64,000 nucleotides of DNA from Yoonia sp. (GTDB lineage: Bacteria; Pseudomonadota; Alphaproteobacteria; Rhodobacterales; Rhodobacteraceae), in the NCBI RefSeq assembly GCF_030731595.1, contig NZ_JANQTS010000082.1:1-64000 (forward strand). The letters are read 5' to 3'. A program made the position numbers and the translations under genes. This document shows, piece after piece, positions 30,172 through 39,844 of the stretch. The notes below the pieces were generated by a model, which searched no databases, had not been told where the DNA came from, and saw only the letters and a list, made by a program, of their open reading frames with translations. Each line of letters begins with the position of its first letter. Position 1 is the stretch's first letter.

Positions 30172-30950
30172 TCGCGGTGCGCCAAGGCCGCAGCCCGCTG
30201 GTGCTGGCCCTGCCGCATACCGGCACGGACATCCCGCCCGATTGCCTTGCCCGTCTCAATGACACAGGGCGCGCCATGGCCGATACGGATTGGCATATCG
30301 AAAGGCTTTATGCGGGGCTGGTCGATGATGTGACGACAGTGCGCACGCCGGTCCATCGCTATGTGATCGACGTCAACCGCGCCCCAACAGGGGAAAGCCT
30401 TTATCCCGGTCAAAACACCACGGGGTTATGCCCGTTGACCGATTTTGATGGCCGCCCGCTTTATCTGGCAGGGCAAGAGCCGGATCGCGCCGAGACTGCG
30501 CGCAGGACAACCCTCTATCACGCGCCCTATCATGCCGCACTTTCAGCAGAACTTGATCGGGTTAAGGCGATCCACGGATTTGCACTGCTTTATGATTGCC
30601 ATTCGATCCGGTCGCATATCCCGTTTCTCTTTGACGGCATCTTGCCGGACTTCAACATCGGCACGAACGAAGGCGTCACCTGCGCGCCAGACATCGCGGA
30701 TGCAATTCAGACTATATGTTCAAAAGCAGAGGGTTACACGTCAATCCTCAACGGTCGCTTCAAGGGCGGCTGGACCACGCGCCACTATGGGCACCCCGCC
30801 CAGGGTGTACATGCCATCCAGATGGAACTGGCCCAATCCACCTATATGATCGAGCGCGCGCCTTGGACCTATGTCAGCGACATCGCCGACCGCACGCGCG
30901 CCCATCTTCAAACAATCCTCGCAACCCTGTCCGACTGGAGGCCCCAATGA
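30168..30950 (+). CDS. hutG: N-formylglutamate deformylase
   Basis: [31 protein letters not shown]; 4-nt overlaps with hutH and hutU. Confidence 0.93.
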   Translation: MIAVRQGRSPLVLALPHTGTDIPPDCLARLNDTGRAMADTDWHIERLYAGLVDDVTTVRTPVHRYVIDVNRAPTGESLYPGQNTTGLCPLTDFDGRPLYLAGQEPDRAETARRTTLYHAPYHAALSAELDRVKAIHGFALLYDCHSIRSHIPFLFDGILPDFNIGTNEGVTCAPDIADAIQTICSKAEGYTSILNGRFKGGWTTRHYGHPAQGVHAIQMELAQSTYMIERAPWTYVSDIADRTRAHLQTILATLSDWRPQ

Positions 30951-32620
30951 CCGACCCCCGCAAGAATGCGCGCGACATCTACCCGCCAACCGGCCCCGAA
31001 CTGACCGCGAAAAGCTGGCAGACCGAAGCGCCGTTGCGGATGCTGATGAACAACCTGCACCCCGATGTGGCCGAGAACCCGCATGAACTGGTCGTCTACG
31101 GCGGCATCGGGCGGGCTGCGCGGACTTGGGCTGATTTCGACTGCATCGTCGCCAGCCTCAAAGACCTTGAGGCCGATGAAACGCTGGTCGTGCAATCAGG
31201 CAAGCCGATTGCCATTGTCAAAACCCACACGGACGCGCCGCGCGTCCTGATTGCCAACTCCAACCTCGTCCCGCATTGGGCGACATGGGATCATTTCAAC
31301 GAACTCGATAAAAAAGGGCTGGCCATGTACGGCCAGATGACCGCCGGATCGTGGATCTATATCGGCAGTCAGGGCATCGTGCAGGGCACCTATGAAACCT
31401 TTGTCGAGGCAGGACGCCAGCACTATGGCGGCGATCTGAAAGGTAAGTGGATCCTGACGGGTGGTCTGGGTGGTATGGGCGGTGCGCAGCCTTTGGCGGC
31501 GGTCATGGCGGGGGCCTGCTGTCTGGCCGTCGAATGCAACCCTGACAGCATCGATTTCCGCCTGCGCACGCGTTACGTGGACGAACGCGCCGATACGCTG
31601 GACGAGGCGCTTGCGATGATCGACCGCTGGACCAAAGCGGGCGAGGCAAAATCCGTGGGGCTTTTGGGCAATGCGGCTGACGTCTTTCCCGAGCTTTACC
31701 GGCGCGGTGTGCGCCCTGATATGGTGACAGACCAGACCAGCGCCCATGATCCGCTGCACGGCTATCTGCCGCAGGGTTGGACCATGGGTGAATGGAAAGC
31801 CAAACAGGAAAGCGACCCCAAAGCCGTTGAGAAAGCCGCCCGCGCCTCTATGAAAACCCATGTCGCCGCGATGGTCGATTTCTGGAATGCGGGTGTGCCG
31901 ACGCTGGACTACGGCAACAACATCCGGCAGGTCGCACTTGACGAAGGGTTGGAAAACGCCTTTGCCTTTCCCGGTTTTGTGCCTGCCTATATCCGCCCGC
32001 TGTTCTGTCGGGGTATCGGACCGTTCCGCTGGGCGGCCCTGTCCGGCGATCCCGAAGATATCTACAAAACCGACGCCAAGATGAAGGAGCTGTTCCCCGA
32101 CAATACCCATCTGCACAATTGGCTGGATATGGCGCGCGACCGCATCGCCTTTCAGGGACTGCCTGCGCGGATTTGCTGGATCGGGCTGGGGGACAGGCAT
32201 CGCGCGGGGCTGGCCTTTAACGACATGGTGGCCAGTGGTGAATTGAAAGCCCCCGTCGTGATCGGGCGCGACCATCTGGACTCGGGCTCTGTCGCCTCGC
32301 CCAACCGCGAAACGGAAGCGATGAAGGACGGCTCTGACGCGGTGTCGGATTGGCCGCTTTTGAATGCGCTTGTCAATACAGCTTCAGGGGCCACATGGGT
32401 CAGCATCCACCACGGTGGCGGTGTGGGCATGGGGTTCAGCCAGCACTCCGGTGTGGTGATCTGCGCAGACGGTACGCCAGAAGCGGCCAAGCGGATCGCG
32501 CGGGTGCTGTGGAACGATCCGGCGTCCGGTGTCTGGCGGCATGCAGATGCGGGCTATGAAGATGCGATCGCTTGCGCGCGCGAAAACGGACTGCGTCTGC
32601 CCCGCATACTGGGCAACTGA
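30947..32620 (+). CDS. hutU: Urocanate hydratase
   Basis: [40 protein letters not shown]; start at ATG 30947 inside the longer ORF. Confidence 0.96.
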   Translation: MTDPRKNARDIYPPTGPELTAKSWQTEAPLRMLMNNLHPDVAENPHELVVYGGIGRAARTWADFDCIVASLKDLEADETLVVQSGKPIAIVKTHTDAPRVLIANSNLVPHWATWDHFNELDKKGLAMYGQMTAGSWIYIGSQGIVQGTYETFVEAGRQHYGGDLKGKWILTGGLGGMGGAQPLAAVMAGACCLAVECNPDSIDFRLRTRYVDERADTLDEALAMIDRWTKAGEAKSVGLLGNAADVFPELYRRGVRPDMVTDQTSAHDPLHGYLPQGWTMGEWKAKQESDPKAVEKAARASMKTHVAAMVDFWNAGVPTLDYGNNIRQVALDEGLENAFAFPGFVPAYIRPLFCRGIGPFRWAALSGDPEDIYKTDAKMKELFPDNTHLHNWLDMARDRIAFQGLPARICWIGLGDRHRAGLAFNDMVASGELKAPVVIGRDHLDSGSVASPNRETEAMKDGSDAVSDWPLLNALVNTASGATWVSIHHGGGVGMGFSQHSGVVICADGTPEAAKRIARVLWNDPASGVWRHADAGYEDAIACARENGLRLPRILGN

Positions 32621-32695
32621 AGGGGTACGACGATTTGCAAGGACGCGAGCCAGCCGTCGCAAGAGCCTTGCGGTTTTGACAAGAGTGCTTTGGTC

Positions 32696-34543
32696 TTAGC
32701 TGGTGCCATGCGGCATGATCCGCAAAGCCCGCAGTGCATTGAGAATGACAGCCACGTCGATCACCTCTTGCAGCAAGGCGCCCTGCACGGGTGTCAGATA
32801 GCCAAAGGCCGCCGCAATCATGCCGGCAACCGACAGGCCGATGCCCGCGATCACACTTTCAACCGCGATCCGGCGGGCGCGGCGCGCGATCTCGATCCCG
32901 GGACCCAAGCGGTCGACCCTGTCCACCAGCAAGACCACATCCGCCGCCTCGGCAGAGGCCGCTGCACCGCGCGCACCCATGGCCACGCCCACATCGGCGG
33001 CGGCAAGGGCCGGCGCGTCATTCACCCCGTCACCGACCATCATCACCGGGCCATTCTTGCGCTCGCTCAGCACCAGCAGGACTTTTTGGTCCGGCGTCAG
33101 CCCAGCGCGCAGACCGTCAAGCCCAAGACCTTCGGTGACGCGCTCTGCCACATCGGGACGGTCGCCGGTGGCCAGCAGAATACGGCTGATCCCTTCGCGG
33201 CGCAGGCCGGCCAGCATCTCGCGGGTTCCTTCGCGCAGTGGGTCCGCCATGACAAGATGCCCCACCATCTGCCCGTCAACCGCGACAGCGACCATGACAG
33301 CACCTGCCGAAAGTGCCGGTTGCGCGTTCGCCCCTAGCCCGGACCGCTCTGCGACAAACCCGTTACCGCCAACGATGACCGCCTGTCCTTCGACGCGCCC
33401 CAAAACCCCTTCGCCGGGGATTTCTTCAACCTCGGTCGGCACCGGCAAGACAAGGTCGCGCTGCTTTGCTGCGGCAACGACGGCTTGCGCCACCGGATGC
33501 TTTGACGCCTGATCCAGTGCTGCGGCAAGGCGCAGAAGCTCAGTCTCGGTGATGTCCCCCAAAGTCTCGATCGACACGATCTGCGGACGTCCGTCTGTCA
33601 GCGTGCCGGTCTTGTCGAGGATCAGCGTCCGGATCCGCGCCATCGCTTCGAGCGGGCCTGCGCCTTTGACCAGCACACCAAAATGCGCCGCCCGCGACAG
33701 ACCGGCCACCAGCGCGACAGGCACCGCAAGGATCAGCGGACAAGGCGTCGCAACGACCAGCACCGCCACGGCGCGGATCGGATCGCCGGTGAACCACCAC
33801 GCCGCAAAAGCGATCGTGACGGTGACCAACAGAAAACCCAAGGACCAGCGATCCGCCAAGCGCGCCATCGGCGCTTTGGAGTGCTGTGCTTCTTCGACCA
33901 GCCGGACGATGCCCGCATAGGTGCTTTCTGCCGCAAGCCGCGTTGCGGTCAGGTCAAAAGGGGCGCCCGCATTGGTGGATCCGCTCATCGCCTCTGCCCC
34001 TTGGGACAGGCGCGCAGGCAGGGATTCACCCGTCAGGGCCGCGGTATCGAGAAACGCCGCGTCAGATGCGATTGTACCATCCACCGGGACCACATCCCCT
34101 TGGCGGATCAGCAGCCGGTCCCCCGGTGCGATTTCGTCCAGCGGGACATCTTCCAGTCCGCCGTTCTTGTGCCGGGTGGCGGTGCGCGGCACACGCGACA
34201 ACAGGTCGTGCATCTCGCGTCTTGCGCGGCCTTCGGCAAAGCTTTCCAGAAAGGTGCCACCGGAATACATGACCGCCACAACCGCAGCCGCCAGCGTTTC
34301 GCCAAAGGCGAGGGCGGCCGTCATCGACAGTGCCGCCACAATATCAAGACCCACTTCGCCCTGCCGCAGACTGCGCAAAATCTCGACCACAAGGGCCGCC
34401 AAAACCGGCGTTACACCGACAAACCAGACCGTACTGGCCAGATCAGCCCTGCCCGCCAGATAAAGCGCCAGCCCGCCCAGAAGGCCGCCGACGGAAAGCA
34501 GCAAGAGCGCTTTTTTCAGACGATCCGTGCCAGCATGCTCCAT
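32696..34543 (-). CDS. P1B-type metal-transporting ATPase with TPCP motif, no N-terminal HMA domain
   Basis: DKTGTLTDGRP phosphorylation motif, TGES, HP locus, MVGDGVNDAPAL; TM motif ATPCPLILAVPVAL; starts 6 bp after the apbE stop. Confidence 0.9.
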   Translation of the reverse strand: MEHAGTDRLKKALLLLSVGGLLGGLALYLAGRADLASTVWFVGVTPVLAALVVEILRSLRQGEVGLDIVAALSMTAALAFGETLAAAVVAVMYSGGTFLESFAEGRARREMHDLLSRVPRTATRHKNGGLEDVPLDEIAPGDRLLIRQGDVVPVDGTIASDAAFLDTAALTGESLPARLSQGAEAMSGSTNAGAPFDLTATRLAAESTYAGIVRLVEEAQHSKAPMARLADRWSLGFLLVTVTIAFAAWWFTGDPIRAVAVLVVATPCPLILAVPVALVAGLSRAAHFGVLVKGAGPLEAMARIRTLILDKTGTLTDGRPQIVSIETLGDITETELLRLAAALDQASKHPVAQAVVAAAKQRDLVLPVPTEVEEIPGEGVLGRVEGQAVIVGGNGFVAERSGLGANAQPALSAGAVMVAVAVDGQMVGHLVMADPLREGTREMLAGLRREGISRILLATGDRPDVAERVTEGLGLDGLRAGLTPDQKVLLVLSERKNGPVMMVGDGVNDAPALAAADVGVAMGARGAAASAEAADVVLLVDRVDRLGPGIEIARRARRIAVESVIAGIGLSVAGMIAAAFGYLTPVQGALLQEVIDVAVILNALRALRIMPHGTS

Positions 34544-34549
34544 GTCTGT

Positions 34550-35524
34550 TCACACTTTCATAGCAGTGGTGCTTTTGGTCTGCTCAGATGAAAACAACGG
34601 CCCGACCCCCATGCTGCGCAGCGTTCCCGCATCATCGCGTATCATGAAAAGCACCTGAAGTCCGTGCTGGTCTGCCAGTGTCGCGCCGGCATCTGCGCCC
34701 AAGACCATCAGTGCAGTGGCCCAAGCGTCTGCTTCGGCACAGGTTCTTGCGACGACCGTCACCGACGCGGGCGATGATAAAAGCGGCGCACCCCGCTGCG
34801 GATCCATCGTATGCGATAGGCGGCGCCCCCCTACAGTGACCCAGTGACGATAATCGCCCGAAGTCGCCACAGCCGCATCATGCAGTGCAAGCACCGAATG
34901 TGGCGCACGGCGGTCGGGGTCCGGCGCTTCTACCGCGATGGTCCATGGGCTGCCATCAGGCCGCAAGCCCAGCGCACGCATTTCGCCGTCGATGCCGACC
35001 AAACCGGCGGCAATTCCAAAAGCCGTCAGCGTATCGGCAAGCAGATCAACGCCGTAGCCCTTGGCGATCCCGTTGAGGTCCAGTGTGACAGGGGCAGTCT
35101 TTCGCAGACGCCCGCCCGCCACATCAAGCGTCAAGCGTGTCGAAATCGGCACCGGCGGTCCAGCGATGGCACGACTGATCTGCGCGGGGTCAGCGGCGTC
35201 AGGCCCGAAGCCCCATGCGGTGACCGCGTCTCCCATGCCGATATCAAAGGCCCCATGCGACGCCTCACCGATTTTGCAGCCCAGCGCGATCACCTCCAAC
35301 AGAGGCATGGGAACGGCCTGCCACGCGCCAACAGGGGCGGCGTTCAGGCGCATCAGATCGCTGAGCGGTTTCCACGTCGACATTTGCCCGTCAACCTCGT
35401 CCGCCGCCGCCTGCAGTGCCGCGTGCAGAGGGGCTGTATCGAAATGAGGTGCGCTGTGAAAGATCGCCGACCAGCGGGTGCCCATCGTGGGGCCGTTCAA
35501 GGCAAAACGTGTCGGATCAGTAGA
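34550..35524 (-). CDS. apbE: FAD:protein FMN transferase
   Basis: GPTMGTRWSA, DLNGIAKGYGVD, ATSGDYRHW, HTMDPQRGAP; overlaps end of reductase gene. Confidence 0.92.
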   Translation of the reverse strand, partial: STDPTRFALNGPTMGTRWSAIFHSAPHFDTAPLHAALQAAADEVDGQMSTWKPLSDLMRLNAAPVGAWQAVPMPLLEVIALGCKIGEASHGAFDIGMGDAVTAWGFGPDAADPAQISRAIAGPPVPISTRLTLDVAGGRLRKTAPVTLDLNGIAKGYGVDLLADTLTAFGIAAGLVGIDGEMRALGLRPDGSPWTIAVEAPDPDRRAPHSVLALHDAAVATSGDYRHWVTVGGRRLSHTMDPQRGAPLLSSPASVTVVARTCAEADAWATALMVLGADAGATLADQHGLQVLFMIRDDAGTLRSMGVGPLFSSEQTKSTTAMKV

Positions 35525-37724
35525 CATCTTCGACATACCTTCCTTCTGTCTTGAGCTTGAGAGTGGTCAGCCCCATGGGGGCCAGAATATCCGTGAACGC
35601 CTCTGCGACCCCGCTGGCCATGCCACGCCCGCCGCAGACCATCACGCGCGCGCCGTTGCGGATCAGGCGGGTGATTTCTGCGTGCTCGGCGCGCAAGGCG
35701 TCCTGCACGTAGTTCGGTTTGTTACCGCGCGAGATGGCTGTGTCCAGCTTGGTCAATTGGCCATCTTGCTGCCAAGCTGCGAGGTCTTCACCATACAGAA
35801 AGTCATTTTGCGGATGGCGCATCCCGAAGAAAAGATGGATCGCCCTTTGTCTTTTGTTGCTGCGAATGAACCCCGCCAAAGGGCCGATCCCTGTACCGGC
35901 CCCGATCAGGATCAGCGGCGCGCGGCCTTTGCCCGGTTTGAACCCGGGGTTTGGCCGCACAAAGCCGGTCGCGGTATCGCCCGGCGCAAGCTGGGTCAGT
36001 TGCGCCGAGCACAATCCGCTTGGCTGGCGCTTTACGACAATCTCGACAAAGCCGTCGCGCCGATCCGAGGCCAGCGAATAAAGGCGCGGGATCGCAGAGC
36101 CCTTGGGCACAATCCCCAGCAGATCGCCCGCCGCGAACCGGGCAAACCCCTGCCCCGTCAACCGCTGCCAGACTGTCACCTTCGGCAGCGCAAACCGCAG
36201 GATGGCTGTCGGGGCCTGCATTTCAGCCCCATAGTCCCGACGCGACACCAAGGTCAGCGTTTCGACCTTTGGCAGCACCGGCTCATGGGTCAGTTCCAGA
36301 TCAAAGCCAAGGACCTGACCAAGCAAGCGCCCCCAGCGCGCGAAATCCTGCGGCGACTGGCGGTCGATTGTGTCGAAAGGCAAAAGCATCCGCCACCCTT
36401 TGGCTTTGGCCGCTGTCTCGACCTGTTGCGCAAAACCGCAATAGTCGGGATAGCTGCGGTCACCGAAGCCCAGCACCGCTAGGGGCGCATCCGGCGCGGA
36501 CTTGAGCGCCGCGATGCGTTCCAGAAACCCAGTGGCAGAGGACGGCGCATCGCCATCACCGTAGGTCGCTGCAAGTACGACGAACTGCTGCGCCTTGGCA
36601 AAGCGGGCCGGATCGAAACCCGTCATTGGCGCAACATGCACACTATGCCCGCGCGCGCTCAGCGCCTTGTGGAGCGTCGCAGCAAAACCCCAGGTGCTGC
36701 CGCCCTCGCTTCCGACAAGGAGGATGGTATCCGCGCGCGCCGCCGCTTGATTGCCGGGTATCCGGGGCCTGCCACGGCGTCCGGCCAGCCACACCAGCGT
36801 TCCGGTGACACCCAGGACCGGCACGCCCAGTGCCATGAACCCCAGAACCAGCCCCAACAGGGCAGCGCCCTGCCCCGTATGCAGCATGTAGATCGTTTCA
36901 AACAGACGCTCCGAACCCGCCAGATCGGCCCAATCCAAGACCGCGCCGGTCCCTTGATCCAGATATCCGGTGCCCTGATCGGTCTTGAGCGTAAAAACGT
37001 CCGTCGCATCGCCGGGATAAGGGAAATTCAGCGCGCGCAGGTCCTCGACCGGGGTCTGTAACAACGGTTCGATCGTGCCGACCGCCACCCCTGTCTCGCC
37101 ACTCACGTCGGCCGGAAAGGCGGGCATCGATTCAGTCACGGGCAAAAGTTCGAAGGTGACCGCAGACATCCACAGCGCCGTCATAGCCGACAAGGCAAGT
37201 CCCACGACCGCGACCCGCGCGATCTCGACATGCAGACGGCCGGACAGCGGGCCGCGCAACGGCGCGAACCAGCGCCGCCAGCCACCGGCCCGACGCGCGA
37301 CAAGCAAAGCGCCCGATACCGCAAGAACAAGCATTGCTGCAGCACCCACCGCCATGGCGATCCGACCGCCGTCGCCCAGAAAAAGCGACCTGTGCAGATT
37401 GGTCAGCCATCGCTCGACCGGGTTTGGATCGGCAGAACCCACCCCTTCGCCCGTCGCAGGATCAATCACAGCCGACCCTGGCGTGCCATCGACAAACCAG
37501 TAGGCCGTGATCTTTCCCGATGGCGATTGCTTGATCTGTTCGACACCGGGATAGACCGACTGGATGCGCGCTGCGAGCACTGCAACACTCAGCCCGGCTT
37601 CTGCCTGCGGGGCTGAAAGACGCTCTGCCGCCGGAAAGACAGACAAGGCTGCACCGCTGAGCGTCACAACAACAAGGAGAACGGCAGCCAGAAGACCCGG
37701 CCAACGGTGCAGACTGCGGATCAT
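35517..37724 (-). CDS. PepSY-TM / flavodoxin / FNR-like fused transmembrane flavoprotein reductase
   Basis: N-term PepSY-TM (MIRSLHRWPGLLAAVLLVVVTLSGA), flavodoxin (VLAATYGDGDAPSSATGF), FNR (RLYSLASD, IGAGTGIGPLAGFIR, VMVCGGRGMASGV). Confidence 0.9.
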   Translation of the reverse strand: MIRSLHRWPGLLAAVLLVVVTLSGAALSVFPAAERLSAPQAEAGLSVAVLAARIQSVYPGVEQIKQSPSGKITAYWFVDGTPGSAVIDPATGEGVGSADPNPVERWLTNLHRSLFLGDGGRIAMAVGAAAMLVLAVSGALLVARRAGGWRRWFAPLRGPLSGRLHVEIARVAVVGLALSAMTALWMSAVTFELLPVTESMPAFPADVSGETGVAVGTIEPLLQTPVEDLRALNFPYPGDATDVFTLKTDQGTGYLDQGTGAVLDWADLAGSERLFETIYMLHTGQGAALLGLVLGFMALGVPVLGVTGTLVWLAGRRGRPRIPGNQAAARADTILLVGSEGGSTWGFAATLHKALSARGHSVHVAPMTGFDPARFAKAQQFVVLAATYGDGDAPSSATGFLERIAALKSAPDAPLAVLGFGDRSYPDYCGFAQQVETAAKAKGWRMLLPFDTIDRQSPQDFARWGRLLGQVLGFDLELTHEPVLPKVETLTLVSRRDYGAEMQAPTAILRFALPKVTVWQRLTGQGFARFAAGDLLGIVPKGSAIPRLYSLASDRRDGFVEIVVKRQPSGLCSAQLTQLAPGDTATGFVRPNPGFKPGKGRAPLILIGAGTGIGPLAGFIRSNKRQRAIHLFFGMRHPQNDFLYGEDLAAWQQDGQLTKLDTAISRGNKPNYVQDALRAEHAEITRLIRNGARVMVCGGRGMASGVAEAFTDILAPMGLTTLKLKTEGRYVEDVY

Positions 37725-37736
37725 GGCCGTCGCTCC

Positions 37737-38207
37737 TTACATGTCGTAGGTAAAGTTGGCGACATAGCGACGCCCATTGACCGGCGTGCCGGCACCCGCC
37801 GTCGTCAGCGGCACCGCCACCTCGTTTGGACTGTCACGCATGTCTTCGACCGCCGCATCGATGTGCAGCGTGTAGCCTGCATCAAACAGGGCGTCGGCCA
37901 GATCAAGCGTGATCTCGAGCGTCCGGCCCGACCCGACGCTGGCCCCGGTGATGCCATTGATTTCAGCCGTACTGCCGCCGGTTGCACGATCCCAATCGGT
38001 CAGGTGCTTGTAATACTTCGACTTTCCACCAGCCATCCACAGACTGCCGACATAGTCACCCGCGGTGTCAGTGACATAGAAGGCAAGATAAGCGCCATCG
38101 CCGCCATAGCTGTTCAACGTGGTTGTGAGAGTGACGGGACGTGCCATTGCAAGTCCTGGCATGGTCAGCGCGGTCGTCAGCGCAAGTGTTGCAAGAAGTG
38201 ATTTCAT
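37737..38207 (-). CDS. DUF2271-like periplasmic protein with NGITGAS motif
   Basis: Signal peptide, 156 aa, NGITGASVGSGRTLEITLDL; 12 bp upstream of the reductase gene. Confidence 0.75.
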   Translation of the reverse strand: MKSLLATLALTTALTMPGLAMARPVTLTTTLNSYGGDGAYLAFYVTDTAGDYVGSLWMAGGKSKYYKHLTDWDRATGGSTAEINGITGASVGSGRTLEITLDLADALFDAGYTLHIDAAVEDMRDSPNEVAVPLTTAGAGTPVNGRRYVANFTYDM

Positions 38208-38251
38208 CTGTGCGTACCTCAGTTAAGGAATTTGACTGCGAGGGGTGAGCC

Positions 38252-38626
38252 TCAGTTCATCTTGACCGTCGGCTGCGCGCCGCTGCCGAAAAGACCGTTT
38301 TGCGGCGGTGCGACAGTGCCTGACGGGGCTGCGTTCTGTGCCGTCCCGATGCAATCATCGTCATCGTCGTCATCATGATCGTCGTCGTCATCATCATCGT
38401 CGTCGCAATCGTCATCCTCATAACGCGCGCCCGTCCGATATCCGTCGTCGTCATCATCATCGTCGCTCACAAGAACCAGCGGGACAGCGCTGCGGGCCGT
38501 ATCAAAGGCCGCCGCATAGGACTGGCCAATCGTCTCATCTGCATTGCGCATCGCACTCCATGCCGGAAGGCCAAGGACAGCGACCAGCGATGTCGTCGCG
38601 GCAAGAACGGTGAGGGTCTTTTTCAT
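38252..38626 (-). CDS. Secreted Asp-rich low-complexity protein
   Basis: Signal peptide MKKTLTVLAATTSLVAVLGLPAWSA then VSDDDDDDDGYRTGARYEDDDCDDDDDDDDDHDDDDDDDC; start moved to ATG at 38626. Confidence 0.7.
   Translation of the reverse strand: MKKTLTVLAATTSLVAVLGLPAWSAMRNADETIGQSYAAAFDTARSAVPLVLVSDDDDDDDGYRTGARYEDDDCDDDDDDDDDHDDDDDDDCIGTAQNAAPSGTVAPPQNGLFGSGAQPTVKMN
38349..38465. repeat. Trinucleotide (GAT/GAC) low-complexity tract within coding sequence
   Basis: Runs of tcg/tca on + strand encoding poly-Asp on - strand. Confidence 0.85.
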
Positions 38627-38670
38627 GGCAGGAACTCCTTTTTGTCTGCTGAGACGAATATGGTGCGCGC

Positions 38671-38690
38671 ACCTGAGCGCTTCCTGACGC
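38671..38690 (-). promoter_or_regulatory. Candidate response-regulator direct-repeat site GCGTCAGGAAGCGCTCAGGT
   Basis: TCAGG repeated 11 bp apart, 45 bp upstream of the Asp-rich protein start; 16/20 identical to the site at 39748-39767. Confidence 0.6.
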
Positions 38691-38760
38691 AGCACCACTT
38701 TCTGCTTCAGCTTGCGTTCAGGTGAAACCACCGGGGGTAAGGTCTTGGACCGGATGCCAT

Positions 38761-39411
38761 TCAGACGACATCGTCCGGTCCGGCTGCGCGCTTGTCGCCC
38801 GTGACCATCGCCCTTGCGAGGTTTTCATGATGGCGCACAGAGGCAAGAATGACGCCGCCCACATGCACCGCAATCAAGAAAAGCATCAGGTTGGCAAGCA
38901 CCTCATGCACGTCTTTGATCGCCCCACCATCGCCTTCGCGAAGGGTTTCCGCCACGCCATCCTCGTCCGCAAATGCGGGCGACACGATCTGCGGCATCTG
39001 GGGCAGCATCGCGACGCGGCTGGTGTCTTCCAAGAGCCATCCGGTAAAGGCGGTGCCCGAAAGCGCCAAAAGCAAAGCCACGATCATCGCGGCTCCTGCG
39101 GGGTTGTGGCCAAGATACCGGCGTTCCGTCCCGCGCACCATGTCGCTGACATAGGCCAGTGCCTTTGACGGGCCGGTCAAGAATTGGCGAAAGCGCGCGT
39201 ATTTTCCGCCCACGAGCCCCCAGACCAGCCGAAAGGCGACCAGTCCTGCCACCACATAGCCTGCAACCTCATGGACCGTATCCAGTTCCTCGGCGGTCAA
39301 ATAGGCCACGGCAAATGCGACAACCAGCGACCAGTGAAAAATGCGGATCATCGGGTCCCAGACACGCAGCGTTGCAGCGCCTTTATCTCCGGCTGTCGTG
39401 GTCGTCTTCAT
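38761..39411 (-). CDS. Cytochrome b561 / b-type cytochrome
   Basis: RVWDPMIRIFHWSLVVAF, HEVAGYVVAGLVAFRLVWGLVG, KDVHEVLANLMLFLIAVHVGGV. Confidence 0.88.
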   Translation of the reverse strand: MKTTTTAGDKGAATLRVWDPMIRIFHWSLVVAFAVAYLTAEELDTVHEVAGYVVAGLVAFRLVWGLVGGKYARFRQFLTGPSKALAYVSDMVRGTERRYLGHNPAGAAMIVALLLALSGTAFTGWLLEDTSRVAMLPQMPQIVSPAFADEDGVAETLREGDGGAIKDVHEVLANLMLFLIAVHVGGVILASVRHHENLARAMVTGDKRAAGPDDVV

Positions 39412-39700
39412 CGTCTTGATCCTCTTGCTCATGCTCGTATTCAAATTCAATCACCGCCAAGGTCTGGGGATGCAGCATGACCTCGATCCAGCGGCCCGCA
39501 GCGTCGCGGCCATGGATTTTATAGCATCCGTCATCAATCTTGATCCGGGTCACGGTCCAGCCATTGTCGGCAATCAACTGCGCGACCGCTTCACGCGGTT
39601 GCCAATCGGCCATCGGTACAAAGCAATGGTTGTCATCGGCAAGCGCGGCAGCCGTCGGCAGCACGCATATCAAAGCCAGCATTGTCAGTATCTTCTTCAT
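39383..39700 (-). CDS. Exported PepSY-domain protein with acidic C-terminal tail
   Basis: Signal peptide MKKILTMLALICVLPTAAALA; VAQLIADNGWTVTRIKIDDGCYKIHGRDAAGRWIEVMLHPQTLAVIEFEYEHEQEDQDDEDDHD. Confidence 0.82.
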   Translation of the reverse strand: MKKILTMLALICVLPTAAALADDNHCFVPMADWQPREAVAQLIADNGWTVTRIKIDDGCYKIHGRDAAGRWIEVMLHPQTLAVIEFEYEHEQEDQDDEDDHDSRR

Positions 39701-39747
39701 ACGGCACACTCCGGGCTGCGATCCTATTTGCAAACCTTGCCCGTTCC

Positions 39748-39767
39748 ACCTGACAGGTTCCTGAAGC
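39748..39767 (-). promoter_or_regulatory. Candidate response-regulator direct-repeat site GCTTCAGGAACCTGTCAGGT
   Basis: TCAGG repeats 11 bp apart in divergent PepSY/response-regulator promoter, 48 bp upstream of the PepSY start. Confidence 0.6.
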
Positions 39768-39844
39768 GCGGGGGCTGATGCACGTCAGCTTTGCGTAAGC
39801 TTGGCTGGTAAAGAAGGATCACCTGACAAAGGAGCCAAACCGCG

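Noticed and set aside
32637-32671. GCAAGG...CCTTGC inverted repeat after hutU as a terminator
   Set aside because: Short arms, long loop and no U-tract; too weak to call.
38308-38725. His/Arg-rich + strand ORFs across the poly-Asp tract and possible CRISPR-like repetition
   Set aside because: They are antisense readings of a GAY trinucleotide tract; no repeat-spacer architecture.
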